Assembly: GCF_002953935.1 (NCBI RefSeq)
Contig: NZ_CP026514.1
Location: 3,596,001-3,660,000, forward strand
Direction: 5' to 3'
Length of the DNA stretch: 64,000 nucleotides
Origin: Arthrobacter sp. PGP41
Lineage (GTDB): Bacteria; Actinomycetota; Actinomycetes; Actinomycetales; Micrococcaceae
Part shown: positions 17,724-26,762 of the stretch, in pieces
Numbering within the stretch: position 1 is the stretch's first letter
Layout of the letters: the number at the start of each line of letters is the position of its first letter
Made by a program: the position numbers and the translations under genes
The notes under the pieces: model-generated
Database searches by the model: none
Told to the model about the DNA's origin: nothing
The model's input: only the letters and a program-made list of their open reading frames with translations

Positions 17724-18929
17724 TTAAATGTCTGTACCCGGCGCATCGCCAAAGTCACGGATGGGGAGCCGTTCGCCGTTCCTGAGGGCGGACTGGTGGG
17801 CAACAATCCCGGGAAGGGTGAACCGGGCGGCCACCCAGGCGTTCACCGGAGGCAGGGTGCGGTTGTTGACGGCAGTCACGAAGTCGTCCACCAGGAAGTG
17901 GTGGCTGCCCTCATGGCCGTTGGGCGCGCCCAGGAATTCCTCCGGAAGCCGGCCGGGGTCATGGACCGGGGCCAGGCCGGAGACGAATGCGTCCCTCAGC
18001 TCTGGTGCAACATTCGCGAGGGAGGGGTCATCGAGGGGGATGCTGGGCCGGGTCTCCAGCTGCTCGGAGATATCGTGGACATTGCGCTTGTCCTGCCAGA
18101 CGGACACCTTGGCGAGCTGCTCGAAGCTGGCCTCCGTCCCGAAGTACCGGAACCGGGACTCGCGGATGTGCGAGGGGTAGCCCACCCGGCGCATCTCATT
18201 GGTGCGCATGACGCCGCCGTCGTTCAGCTCGAACAGTGCGGTGGCGTTGGAGAAGTCGTTGCCGAACATGCTGACGTCCTTGTCAAAGACGCCGTCATTG
18301 CGGTCATCCCTGACGCCGACGCAGCTGACGCTGACTGCATGGGCCGGGACTGCTCCCAGCACTCCGCCTACAGCGTGGGTGGGATACAGCATGGGCGGGT
18401 AGCTGGCGGTTTCCTTCCAGCGCTCACCGCCGCTGTACTGGTAGGCCTCGTAGAAGCCCAGGTCCATATCGTGGACGTAGTCGCCTTCCGCGTAGAAGAT
18501 CCGCCCGAACTTTCCCTCGGCCAGCTGCTTGCGGGCAAAGACTGTGGCCGGGTTGTAGTAGCTGGTCTCCCCCATCATGTACACCAGCCCGGTCTCCCGG
18601 ACGGCCTCAATGATCCGCGCTATTTCCTCTTCTGAGATCGCCATGGGAACGGCTGAGTAGACGTGCTTGCCTGCCCGGAGCGCCTGTTCCACGAGCGGAC
18701 CGTGTGTCCAGCGCTGTGTGAAGATCGCAACGGCGTCGACGTCGGAGGCAAGAAGGTCTTCGAAAGTCGCCATGGTGCCTGCCAAGTGGTAGCGCCCGGC
18801 GGCCTCGGCGGCGCGGTGCGCAACGTCGTCCACAGCGAAGACGCTACTGACGCCCGGGTGGAGATTGAACAGGTGCGCGAACTGGCTGCCGAACTGGCCG
18901 GCTCCTACCACGCCGATCGAAAACGTCAT
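17724..18929 (-). CDS. Gfo/Idh/MocA-family oxidoreductase
   Basis: NAD(P)-dependent sugar oxidoreductase of 401 residues from the ATG at 18929 (ribosome site AAAGG). The Rossmann motif is VVGAGQFGSQFAHLF near the N-terminus. The family Lys signature is AGKHVYSAVPMA, where the usual EKP is SAVP. The C-terminal GFO_IDH_MocA fold follows. It is divergent from the sugar ABC importer and cotranscribed with the LacI regulator, so it probably acts on a sugar or sugar derivative imported by that system; the substrate is unknown. Confidence 0.88.
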   Translation of the reverse strand: MTFSIGVVGAGQFGSQFAHLFNLHPGVSSVFAVDDVAHRAAEAAGRYHLAGTMATFEDLLASDVDAVAIFTQRWTHGPLVEQALRAGKHVYSAVPMAISEEEIARIIEAVRETGLVYMMGETSYYNPATVFARKQLAEGKFGRIFYAEGDYVHDMDLGFYEAYQYSGGERWKETASYPPMLYPTHAVGGVLGAVPAHAVSVSCVGVRDDRNDGVFDKDVSMFGNDFSNATALFELNDGGVMRTNEMRRVGYPSHIRESRFRYFGTEASFEQLAKVSVWQDKRNVHDISEQLETRPSIPLDDPSLANVAPELRDAFVSGLAPVHDPGRLPEEFLGAPNGHEGSHHFLVDDFVTAVNNRTLPPVNAWVAARFTLPGIVAHQSALRNGERLPIRDFGDAPGTDI

Positions 18930-18996
18930 TGTCTGCCTTTCGAGGATTGCAGGGGCGCGGCAAGCGCTGTCCCGGAGACTCCCAGTGTTCCATTGC

Positions 18997-19014
18997 AATC
19001 TACTCGAGTCAACA
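18997..19014. promoter_or_regulatory. second, imperfect LacI-type operator
   Basis: The left half AATCTACTC is identical to the left half of the perfect operator at 19070-19095; the right half (GAGTCAACA) has diverged. The inner core ACTCGAGT is palindromic. On the reverse strand it contains TAGATT with TTCACC 16 bases upstream, a possible promoter for the oxidoreductase-lacI operon. Confidence 0.5.
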
Positions 19015-19062
19015 GTCCGGTGAATGGACTAATGCCGCACGAAAAAAAGAAGAACGGACCAC

Positions 19063-19091
19063 TTGCCCCCATGAATCTACTCGTGTAGATT
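19063..19091 (+). promoter_or_regulatory. predicted promoter of the sugar ABC importer
   Basis: TTGCCC (19063-19068), a 17-base spacer and TAGATT (19086-19091), each matching 4 of 6 consensus bases. The -10 element lies inside the right arm of the LacI-type operator, so repressor binding would block RNA polymerase directly. Confidence 0.45.
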
Positions 19092-19095
19092 CATG
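19070..19095. promoter_or_regulatory. perfect LacI-type operator
   Basis: Palindrome with 11-base arms, CATGAATCTAC and GTAGATTCATG, around a TCGT centre. It lies 41 bases before the importer start in the divergent region shared with the oxidoreductase-lacI operon. Size, CG centre and position suit a LacI-family dimer. Confidence 0.75.
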
Positions 19096-19135
19096 CCCAG
19101 TTGTTACCCCCATCACAGTCAGGAAAGGGTCGAAG

Positions 19136-20080
19136 ATGACCACCCTTGCCAAGCACACGAGATCCGCCACCGGCGCCCCGGCGTCCGCCCCCAAGCCGCG
19201 GGGCAGCCTCCGCCGGTTCGGCGATCTCAAGATCGCACTGCTGTTCATCGCCCCGGCAATGATCGGCTTCGTCGTCTTCTATGTGGTGCCCACCATTCGC
19301 GGCGTCTACCTCAGCTTCACGGAGTACAACATCCTGGGAGACCCCACGTGGGTGGGGGTGGACAATTACACGGCGATCGCCAAGGATCCGCTTTTCTGGA
19401 ACTCCCTGGCCGTCACAGGCCAGTACGTTTTCCTCAATATCGTCCTCCAGACCGCCCTGGCCCTGGGCCTGGCACTGTTGATGAACAGGGTCGCCAAGTC
19501 CACCCTCATCCGGGGAGCCCTGCTGCTGCCTTGGATGATGTCCAACATCATCGCGGCACTGCTGTGGTTCTGGATGCTGGACTACCAGATTGGCGTGGTC
19601 AACCAGTTCATCGAGTGGGCCGGCCTCCCCCGCGTCGCGTTCTTCGGCAGCGAGGAGTGGGCCATCCCCACCCAGGCCCTGATCAACACCTGGCGCCACA
19701 TGGGCTACACCGCCCTGCTCATCTTCGCCGGCATGCAGGCCATCCCGGGCCACGTCTATGAAGTTGCCAAGCTCGACGGCGCTTCGCCGTTCCAGACGTT
19801 CACCAAGATCACCCTTCCGCTGCTGCGGCCGGTCCTGGTCCTCGTCCTCGTCGTAACGGTGATCGGCTCCTTCCAGGTCTTCGACACTGTCGCAGTGACC
19901 ACCGGCGGCGGGCCGGTCAACGCCACCCGCGTCATCCAGTACTACATCTACCAGCGGGCCTTCACCGAGTCGGACTTCGGCTACGGATCAGCCATCGCCG
20001 TCATTCTCTTCCTCATCCTCGCCCTGGTGGCCTTCATCCAGATGAAGTTCCTCAAGGGCAACGAGTCGGACCTGGACTAA
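19136..20080 (+). CDS. sugar ABC transporter permease (MalF-like)
   Basis: Inner-membrane permease of 314 residues of the CUT1 carbohydrate importer family. It has six predicted helices, starting with LKIALLFIAPAMIGFVVFYV. The EAA loop that docks the ATPase is EVAKLDGASPFQTFTKITLPLLRP. The ATG at 19136 follows AGGAAAGGG. It forms an operon with the second permease, a binding protein and probably the alpha-galactosidase. No ATPase gene is nearby, so a shared MsiK-type ATPase encoded elsewhere is likely. Confidence 0.93.
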   Translation: MTTLAKHTRSATGAPASAPKPRGSLRRFGDLKIALLFIAPAMIGFVVFYVVPTIRGVYLSFTEYNILGDPTWVGVDNYTAIAKDPLFWNSLAVTGQYVFLNIVLQTALALGLALLMNRVAKSTLIRGALLLPWMMSNIIAALLWFWMLDYQIGVVNQFIEWAGLPRVAFFGSEEWAIPTQALINTWRHMGYTALLIFAGMQAIPGHVYEVAKLDGASPFQTFTKITLPLLRPVLVLVLVVTVIGSFQVFDTVAVTTGGGPVNATRVIQYYIYQRAFTESDFGYGSAIAVILFLILALVAFIQMKFLKGNESDLD

Positions 20081-20092
20081 GGAGCCACCCGC

Positions 20093-21019
20093 ATGACCAC
20101 CACCACAAGCCGCGCAACGCTGCCGGCGCCAGCCCGCCGCCGTCGTCCGTTCAACGCCCGCCGCGCCGGCGCCTGGGCCCTCATTGTCCTCGCCATCGCC
20201 GTCTCCGTCCTCCCGTTCTTCTGGGTCCTGCGCACGGCACTGTCCACCAACAACGCGCTTGCCGCCAACGCAACCAGCCTCCTTCCCGCGGAGTTCAGCT
20301 TCGGCGCGTTCCTGCGGGTCTTCGGGCTGCAGAGCCCGGCCGACGCCGTCGCGGAAGGCGGTTCCGGTGCAGCCATCAACTTCTGGCTCTACCTGCGGAA
20401 CTCGATCATCTTTTCCTCCATCACCACCGCAGGCGCCGTGTTCTTCAGCGCGATGGCCGCCTACGCCTTTGCCCGGCTGCGCTGGAAGGGCCGGAATGCC
20501 GTCTTCAGCCTCTTCCTGGGAACCATGCTGGTCCCGCCGATCTTCACCGCGCTGCCCAACTTCCTGCTGATCAAGAACCTCGACCTGCTCAACACGATGC
20601 TCGGCATGGTCCTCCCGTACATCTTCATGACGCCGTTCGCCATCTTCTTCCTCCGGCAGTTTTTCCTCAACATGTCCCGGGAGGTGGAGGAGGCGGCCAT
20701 GCTCGACGGCGCCAAGCACCTGCGCATCTTCTTCCAGATTGTGCTTCCCAACGCCGCCGCCCCGATCGCCACCCTGGCGCTGCTCACCTTCATCGGCCAG
20801 TGGAACGAATACTTCTGGCCCCTGCTGGTGGGATCGCAGGACGATGTCCGCGTCCTGCAGGTGGGGCTCGGCGTCTTCAAGTCCCAGTCACCCCAGGGGG
20901 CACCGGACTGGTCCGGCCTGATGGCGGCGACCCTCATCTCGGCCCTGCCGGTGCTGGTCCTCTTCGCCGCCTTCGGCAAGAAGATCGTCAACTCCATCGG
21001 CTTCTCCGGCATCAAATAA
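20093..21019 (+). CDS. sugar ABC transporter permease (MalG-like)
   Basis: Second CUT1 permease, 308 residues, starting 12 bases after the first with AAGGAG before its ATG. Six helices are apparent. The EAA loop reads EEAAMLDGAKHLRIFFQIVLP, close to the MalG consensus. A periplasmic loop between helices 1 and 2 is long (about 70 residues), as in MalG. It forms the heterodimeric channel with the upstream gene product. Confidence 0.93.
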   Translation: MTTTTSRATLPAPARRRRPFNARRAGAWALIVLAIAVSVLPFFWVLRTALSTNNALAANATSLLPAEFSFGAFLRVFGLQSPADAVAEGGSGAAINFWLYLRNSIIFSSITTAGAVFFSAMAAYAFARLRWKGRNAVFSLFLGTMLVPPIFTALPNFLLIKNLDLLNTMLGMVLPYIFMTPFAIFFLRQFFLNMSREVEEAAMLDGAKHLRIFFQIVLPNAAAPIATLALLTFIGQWNEYFWPLLVGSQDDVRVLQVGLGVFKSQSPQGAPDWSGLMAATLISALPVLVLFAAFGKKIVNSIGFSGIK

Positions 21020-21067
21020 GAACCTCATTCACTGCCTCCCTCCCATCCCCAAAAGGAAAGTAGAACC

Positions 21068-22408
21068 ATGAAGAAATCCCTCGGCGCCGTTGCCGTTGCC
21101 GCAGCTTTGGCGCTCTCCCTCTCCGCCTGCAGCGGATCCTCCTCCTCAGCAGAATCTGCCAAGGGCGAGATCAGCTACTGGCTCTGGGACGCCAACCAGC
21201 TCCCCGCCTACCAGCAGTGCGCCGACGACTTCACCAAGGCCAACCCGGACATCAAGGTGAAGATCACCCAGCGCGGCTGGGATGACTACTGGAGCACCCT
21301 CACCAACGGCTTTGTTGGCGGCACCGCCCCGGACGTTTTCACCAACCACCTGGGACGCTACGGCGAACTGGCCGAAAACAAGCAGCTGCTGGCCATCGAC
21401 GACGCCGTCCAGAAGGACAACATCGACCTGACCGCCTACAACGAAGGCCTCGCCGATCTCTGGGTGGGCCAGGACGGCAAGCGCTACGGCCTGCCCAAGG
21501 ACTGGGACACCATCGGCCTCTTCTACAACAAGGCCATGCTCGCCAGCGCGGGCATCACCGAGGACCAGATGAAGGACCTCACCTGGAACCCGGAGGACGG
21601 CGGCACCTACGAAAAGGTCATCGCCCACCTCACCGTGGACAAGAGCGGGAAGCGCGGCGACGAGCCCGGTTTCGACAAGAACAACGTCGAGGTCTACGGG
21701 CTGGGCCTGAACGGCGGCGGCGACTCCTCGGGCCAGACCGAGTGGAGCTACCTCACCAACACCACCGGCTGGTCCCACACGGACAAGAACCCGTGGGGCA
21801 CCCGCTACAACTACGACGACCCCAAGTTCCAGGCGAGCATGGACTGGTTCGCCGGGCTGTCCGAGAAGGGCTACATGCCCAAGCTGGAAACCACCGTCGG
21901 TGCGGCCATGGCTGACACTTTCGCAGCAGGCAAGTCCGCCATCAACGCCCACGGGTCCTGGATGATCGGCCAGTACACCGGCTACAAGGGTGTCGAGGTT
22001 GGCATCGCGCCTACCCCGGTGGGCCCCGAAGGCGAGCGCGCCTCCATGTTCAACGGCCTGGCTGATTCCATCTGGGCGGGTACGAAGAAGAAGGACGCGT
22101 CCATCAAGTGGGTGGAGTACCTTGCCTCGGCTGACTGCCAGGACGTCGTCGCGTCCAAGGCTGTTGTCTTCCCGGCCCTGAAGGCCTCGTCCGAGAAGGC
22201 GTCGGAGGCCTTCAAGGCCAAGGGCGTGGACGTGTCAGCCTTCACCGAGCACGTCAAGAACAAGACCACCTTCCTGTACCCGATCACGGACAACACTGCC
22301 AAGGTCAAGGGCATCATGGAGCCCGCCATGGACGCGGTGGTTTCCGGCAAGGCGCCGGCGAGCTCCCTCACCCAGGCCAACGAACAGGTCAACGCCCTCT
22401 TCAAGTAG
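21068..22408 (+). CDS. sugar-binding lipoprotein of the ABC importer
   Basis: Extracellular solute-binding protein of 446 residues (SBP family 1). The signal peptide ends in the lipobox LSAC with Cys21 as the lipidated residue, followed by a Ser-rich tether. The mature protein begins GEISYWLWDANQLPAYQQC and has many aromatic residues suited to sugar stacking. Given the adjacent GH36 enzyme the ligand is probably a raffinose-type alpha-galactoside or melibiose. The gene ends before tandem hairpins. Confidence 0.93.
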   Translation: MKKSLGAVAVAAALALSLSACSGSSSSAESAKGEISYWLWDANQLPAYQQCADDFTKANPDIKVKITQRGWDDYWSTLTNGFVGGTAPDVFTNHLGRYGELAENKQLLAIDDAVQKDNIDLTAYNEGLADLWVGQDGKRYGLPKDWDTIGLFYNKAMLASAGITEDQMKDLTWNPEDGGTYEKVIAHLTVDKSGKRGDEPGFDKNNVEVYGLGLNGGGDSSGQTEWSYLTNTTGWSHTDKNPWGTRYNYDDPKFQASMDWFAGLSEKGYMPKLETTVGAAMADTFAAGKSAINAHGSWMIGQYTGYKGVEVGIAPTPVGPEGERASMFNGLADSIWAGTKKKDASIKWVEYLASADCQDVVASKAVVFPALKASSEKASEAFKAKGVDVSAFTEHVKNKTTFLYPITDNTAKVKGIMEPAMDAVVSGKAPASSLTQANEQVNALFK

Positions 22409-22435
22409 GCCCCGGCTTCGGCAACGCCCCCTACC

Positions 22436-22503
22436 GTGGCTGCGTATGTGGTCGCAGCCACCCGGCTGGATGCCGCCGTCCCCTCCTCGCGGCGGCGGCA
22501 TCC
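22436..22503 (+). terminator. tandem hairpins between binding protein and alpha-galactosidase
   Basis: Two perfect inverted repeats: GTGGCTGCG (22436-22444) with its complement at 22453-22461, and GGATGCCGCCG (22468-22478) with its complement at 22493-22503. Neither has a T tract. They may partially terminate transcription or protect the 3' end of the binding-protein mRNA, giving more binding protein than enzyme. Confidence 0.6.
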
Positions 22504-22546
22504 ACCACCCTGCTTTGCATCACCCCACAAAACCGAAAGAGATCTT

Positions 22547-24742
22547 ATGGACCCCCTCCACCTCCGTTCCGCCGGCACCAGCCTGGTGATCAGCTTCGAC
22601 AGCGGAGAGGCCGAGGTCATCCATTGGGGTGCGGACCTGGGCGCCGCCTTGCCGGACCTCGCCATCCTCACCGCCCCGGTCCCGCACTCCGCCATCGACG
22701 CACGCGTCCCGGCGGGCCTCCTCCCCCAGGCTTCGTCGTCGTGGCGCGGCAGGGCCGCCCTGCGCGGTTCCCGAATGGCCGACGGCGTCTCCGGGTTTGA
22801 TTTCTCGGCCCGCCTCCGCGCCGTTACAGCCAGCGCCAACGGCGGTGCCGCCGTCATCGTCCAGTCGGACCCGGATGCCGGCCTCACGGTGGAATCCACC
22901 CTGGCCCTGCACGACGGCGGCCTGCTGGAACTGCGGCATACCGTCACCAATGACGGCACCACCCCCTACCAGCTCGACGAACTGGCGACCGTCCTCCCCG
23001 TGGCGCCTGACGCCGTCGAACTCCTCGACCTCACCGGCCGCTGGTGCCGCGAGCGCCACCCGCAGCGCCGGGCCATCCAGCAGGGAACGTGGGTCCGGAC
23101 GGGCCGGCACGGCCGCACCGGCCATGATTCCTCCCTGCTGTTCGCCGCCGGGAGCGCCGGTTTCGGCAACCGGCACGGGAAAGTCTGGGCCACGCACCTG
23201 GCCTGGAGCGGGAACCACGAGCAGTTCGCCGACACCATCGGCGATGGCCGCACCATGATCGGCGGTTCAGAGCTCCTGGGGCCCGCCGAAGTCATCCTTG
23301 AAGCCGGCGGCAGCTACACAACGCCCGCCCTGTTCGCCGCCTACTCGGACAAGGGACTGGACGGGATCACCGAAGCCTTCTACAGCTGGTTCCGGTCCCG
23401 GCCCCACCACGTGCTGCCCGCCGCTTCCACGGGCCGGCCCGCCGGCAAGCCGCGTCCGGTGGTGCTCAACACCTGGGAGGCCGTCTACTTCGACCACAAC
23501 CTGGACACGCTGATTGAGCTGGCCGAGTCGGCTGCCGATCTGGGCGTGGAGCGCTTCGTGCTCGACGACGGCTGGTTCCGCGGCCGCCGCGACGACCACG
23601 CCGGCCTCGGCGACTGGTACGTGGATGAAAGCCTGTGGCCGAACGGACTGACCCCGCTCATTGAGGCCGTCACCTCGCGCGGCATGGAGTTCGGGCTCTG
23701 GGTGGAGCCGGAAATGGTCAACCTGGATTCGGACATCGCCCGGGCCCATCCTGACTGGATCGTTGGCCCGTCCGCCGTCCAGCACAAGGACGGCGGCCGC
23801 CTTCCCCTGGAATGGCGCAACCAGCACATCATTGACCTGGTGAATCCTGAAGCCTGGCAGTACATCTTCTGCCGCATCGATGCCCTCCTTCGCGAGAACA
23901 ACATCGCCTACCTGAAGTGGGACCAGAACCGGGACCTCACCGAACACGGCCACGCCGGCCGCTCCTCCGTCCACGAGCAGACCCTGGCCGCCTACCGGCT
24001 GTTCGACGAGCTCCGCAAAGCGCATCCCGCCGTCGAAATTGAATCCTGCTCCTCCGGCGGGGCACGCGTGGACCTGGGCATCCTGGAGCGGACGGACCGG
24101 ATCTGGGGATCCGACTGCAACGATGCACTGGAACGGCAGACCATCCAGCGCTGGACCGGCGCGGTGGTCCCGCCGGAACTGGTGGGAAGCCACATCGGGC
24201 CCACCACCTCGCACACTACCGCCCGCACGCACGATCTCTCCTTCCGGGCCATTTCCGCGCTGTTCGGCCACTTCGGCATGGAGTGGGATGTCCGGCAGGT
24301 CACCGGGGCTGAGCGTGAGGAACTCAAGCGCTTCATCGCCCTGTTCAAGGAACACCGCGCGCTGATCCACAGCGGCCGCCGCGTCCACGCGGACGTGGCC
24401 GGCGATGCCCTGCTGCTGCACGGCGTCGTCACCGAGGCCCCTGCGGCCGAAGGCACGACGGCGGGCCTGTTCGCCCTGGTGAGCACGCGCACCTCCGCCG
24501 CTGAGGTGCCGGGCCGGCTGGGCATCCCGGGGCTGGACCCCGAGCGAAGCTATCGCGCGGAGGCGATCTTCCCCACTCCGGACGACTCCGATTACGGCCA
24601 CACCTACACCCAGGTGCAGCCGCCGGCCTGGCTGGCGGACGGGGCGGAGGCAACAGGACGCTTCTTCGCCGAGGTGGGCCTGCCCATGCCCAACCTCAAC
24701 CCCGAGCATGCGCTGCTGATGCGGTTCACGGCGCTGCAGTAA
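22547..24742 (+). CDS. GH36 alpha-galactosidase
   Basis: Cytoplasmic alpha-galactosidase of 731 residues with no signal peptide, hydrolysing alpha-1,6-galactosides such as melibiose and raffinose. The catalytic nucleophile is Asp459 in YLKWDQNRD. The acid/base is Asp523 in IWGSDCNDALER. The WVEPEMVNLDSD and ESCSSGGARVDLG blocks are also typical. A beta-rich N-terminal domain of about 320 residues precedes the barrel. The ATG at 22547 follows GAAAGAGA. It is the last gene of the importer operon. Confidence 0.95.
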   Translation: MDPLHLRSAGTSLVISFDSGEAEVIHWGADLGAALPDLAILTAPVPHSAIDARVPAGLLPQASSSWRGRAALRGSRMADGVSGFDFSARLRAVTASANGGAAVIVQSDPDAGLTVESTLALHDGGLLELRHTVTNDGTTPYQLDELATVLPVAPDAVELLDLTGRWCRERHPQRRAIQQGTWVRTGRHGRTGHDSSLLFAAGSAGFGNRHGKVWATHLAWSGNHEQFADTIGDGRTMIGGSELLGPAEVILEAGGSYTTPALFAAYSDKGLDGITEAFYSWFRSRPHHVLPAASTGRPAGKPRPVVLNTWEAVYFDHNLDTLIELAESAADLGVERFVLDDGWFRGRRDDHAGLGDWYVDESLWPNGLTPLIEAVTSRGMEFGLWVEPEMVNLDSDIARAHPDWIVGPSAVQHKDGGRLPLEWRNQHIIDLVNPEAWQYIFCRIDALLRENNIAYLKWDQNRDLTEHGHAGRSSVHEQTLAAYRLFDELRKAHPAVEIESCSSGGARVDLGILERTDRIWGSDCNDALERQTIQRWTGAVVPPELVGSHIGPTTSHTTARTHDLSFRAISALFGHFGMEWDVRQVTGAEREELKRFIALFKEHRALIHSGRRVHADVAGDALLLHGVVTEAPAAEGTTAGLFALVSTRTSAAEVPGRLGIPGLDPERSYRAEAIFPTPDDSDYGHTYTQVQPPAWLADGAEATGRFFAEVGLPMPNLNPEHALLMRFTALQ

Positions 24743-24744
24743 CC

Positions 24745-24804
24745 GTCGGTTGCTCCGTAAACGTCGTTTTCACGCTTCAAAACGGCATTTACGGAGCGAC
24801 CGAT
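24745..24804. repeat. intergenic inverted repeat (26-bp arms)
   Basis: Near-perfect palindrome: arms 24745-24770 and 24779-24804 match at 22 of 26 positions around an 8-base loop. The arm ends in the T-rich CGTCGTTTT and its partner AAAACGGC. It starts 2 bases after the alpha-galactosidase stop and could serve as a bidirectional terminator. It resembles a dispersed intergenic element rather than a gene-specific site. Confidence 0.65.
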
Positions 24805-24859
24805 GGGGGTGCCGGCGTAAGAATGAGCGGCACCCAAAGCCAGCCGATAGATTGTCACC

Positions 24860-25321
24860 ATGACTGAAGCCTCCACCGACCCTGCCGCCCGCCGCACCAT
24901 CCTGGTGATCAACGGACCCAACCTGAACCTGCTGGGAACCCGGGAGCCGGAGAAGTATGGCACCTCCACCCTGGCGGACGTGGAGCAGCTGGCGGCCGCA
25001 GCCGCCGAGGCGCACGGTTTTACGGCCGAATGCGTCCAGTCCAACCACGAAGGCGTCCTGCTCGACGTCATCCACGCCGCCCGGAGCAACGCCGCGGGCA
25101 TCGTCATCAACGCGGGGGCGTTCACCCACACCTCAGTGGCTCTCCGTGATGCCCTCGCCGCCGTGCAGCTCCCCGCCGTCGAGGTCCACATCACCAATGT
25201 GCACCAGCGGGAAGAGTTCCGGCACCACTCGTTCCTGTCCCCTGTCTGCTCGGCGGTCATCGTGGGCGCCGGGGTGTTCGGCTATAGGCTGGCCATCGAC
25301 TACCTCGCCGAGGTCCTCTAA
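24860..25321 (+). CDS. aroQ: type II 3-dehydroquinate dehydratase
   Basis: Shikimate pathway enzyme converting 3-dehydroquinate to 3-dehydroshikimate; 153 residues, the usual size of the dodecameric type II enzyme. The catalytic Tyr33 and Arg28 are in [20 protein letters not shown] forms the substrate pocket and the catalytic His110 is in VEVHITNVH. It stands alone between the galactoside island and marP and is not in an aro operon here. Confidence 0.96.
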   Translation: MTEASTDPAARRTILVINGPNLNLLGTREPEKYGTSTLADVEQLAAAAAEAHGFTAECVQSNHEGVLLDVIHAARSNAAGIVINAGAFTHTSVALRDALAAVQLPAVEVHITNVHQREEFRHHSFLSPVCSAVIVGAGVFGYRLAIDYLAEVL

Positions 25322-25324
25322 CCG

Positions 25325-26509
25325 CTACTTCTGGATGCACTGCCCGGAGGAAACGGGTGCACTCAACGACGCTGCCTTGGAGGCCACGGGATTCAGGTCA
25401 TCCATGGTGATGGCGAATCCCATTTCGGTGTCCGCGGTCGCCTTGGCGAAAATCACCCCTGCCACATCCCCCTGCGTTGTCAGCAGCGGGCCGCCGGAGT
25501 TCCCGGGCTGCACATCACCGGCCAGGCGGTAGATCTCCTCTGGTGAGGCATTGTTGCCGTAGATGTCCGGCACCATCACAGTGGTGATGTCCTGGACCGT
25601 GGCCGGCTTGGACTGGAACGGGCCGCCGTGGGGGTAGCCGGCAAAAGCGGCGGGGCTGCCGTTGGGCAGATCGGGGCTTAGCTCCAGCGGATCCGCGGGG
25701 AGGTTCTCCACGGCCAGCACCGCGAGGTCGTGCTTGGTGTCGAAGTAGACGACGCGCCCGGGCATCGCGCCGCCGTCGGGCAGTTCCACCACCGGCTGCG
25801 ACACGCCCGCCACGACATGCGCGTTGGTGATCACACGGTCCGCGGAGACCACAAATCCGGTGCCTGTCTGGTTCTGGCCGCACTGGTAGGCGGTCCCGGC
25901 GATCCTGAGGACGGAACCGGCGGCCCGGTTCAGGGCGGGTGTATCGGTCCTGGCGTTCGGTACCGGCACTGCCGGCCCCTGTTCCAGACCCTCCAGCAGC
26001 GTGGGGATGCCGTTGCCGATCACCGTGGAGCGAAGCTGCGCCATGGTGGCTTTGACGCTGTCCGGTGTCAGGCCGTCGATAAAGCGGATGACCTTGGAAT
26101 CGGCCAGCTGCTGGGAAACAAGCGGCACGCCCAGGGAGCTGACGCTGAAGGCCAGCATGGACATCACCAGCGCGGAAACCGCAACGTTCACGGCTCCGCC
26201 CACCAAGCGGTCTGCCGCACGCAGGGGCCGGATCCGCACGGCGCCGCGGATTTGCCGGCCTGCCATCGTCCCCAGGCCGTGCCCCAGGACCACCAGGACA
26301 ACGGCGGCTGCCACGATGGCGGTCAGCCTCCATCCGGAATCCTGGACAAAGCCGCTCACCAGGGGGACTGCAAAAAAGGCTGCCACTGCTCCGGCGGCGA
26401 ATCCCGCAATGCCGCCGACTGTCACCAGGAAACCATTGCGCAGGCCGTAAACAAGATATGACAGCAGCGCCAGGATCAGGACCAGGTCCAGGACAGTCAA
26501 GCCGACCAC
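25325..26509 (-). CDS. MarP-type membrane serine protease
   Basis: Protease of 394 residues with four N-terminal CvpA-like membrane helices (residues about 5-125) and a periplasmic chymotrypsin-like domain. The triad is His231 (ITNAHVV), Asp261 (TKHDLAVL) and Ser338 (QPGNSGGPL). Cys210 and Cys391 match the positions of the regulatory disulfide in M. tuberculosis MarP (Rv3671c), which protects against acid and oxidative stress. The gene keeps the mycobacterial neighbourhood (nth, Crp, PBP). It converges with aroQ, 3 bases away. Confidence 0.94.
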   Translation of the reverse strand: MVGLTVLDLVLILALLSYLVYGLRNGFLVTVGGIAGFAAGAVAAFFAVPLVSGFVQDSGWRLTAIVAAAVVLVVLGHGLGTMAGRQIRGAVRIRPLRAADRLVGGAVNVAVSALVMSMLAFSVSSLGVPLVSQQLADSKVIRFIDGLTPDSVKATMAQLRSTVIGNGIPTLLEGLEQGPAVPVPNARTDTPALNRAAGSVLRIAGTAYQCGQNQTGTGFVVSADRVITNAHVVAGVSQPVVELPDGGAMPGRVVYFDTKHDLAVLAVENLPADPLELSPDLPNGSPAAFAGYPHGGPFQSKPATVQDITTVMVPDIYGNNASPEEIYRLAGDVQPGNSGGPLLTTQGDVAGVIFAKATADTEMGFAITMDDLNPVASKAASLSAPVSSGQCIQK

Positions 26510-26762
26510 TGAGGCTCCTTATTAAGCAGTTGAACCCTCATTCTAATGTTGGATGCTGACAATATTCTGGACAGCTCCCCGCCCTGCAGGCCGACGGCAG
26601 TCCCCTTACGCCACCACCTTCGCGGCCCCCCGCGACGGGTCCCGACCGGCCGTTGCGGGCCTGCATCAGCGCGTTTTGACTGCCAAGTTCGTCACAGAAC
26701 CTTGAAAATTCTGAAACAATGGCACAAGCGCCACAGCCGACACTTTTTATTCAGGAGATTTC

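Noticed and set aside
15835..24742. Galactoside island as a mobile element
   Set aside because: No transposase, integrase, direct repeats or composition shift is visible; insertion relative to mycobacteria is only inferred from synteny.
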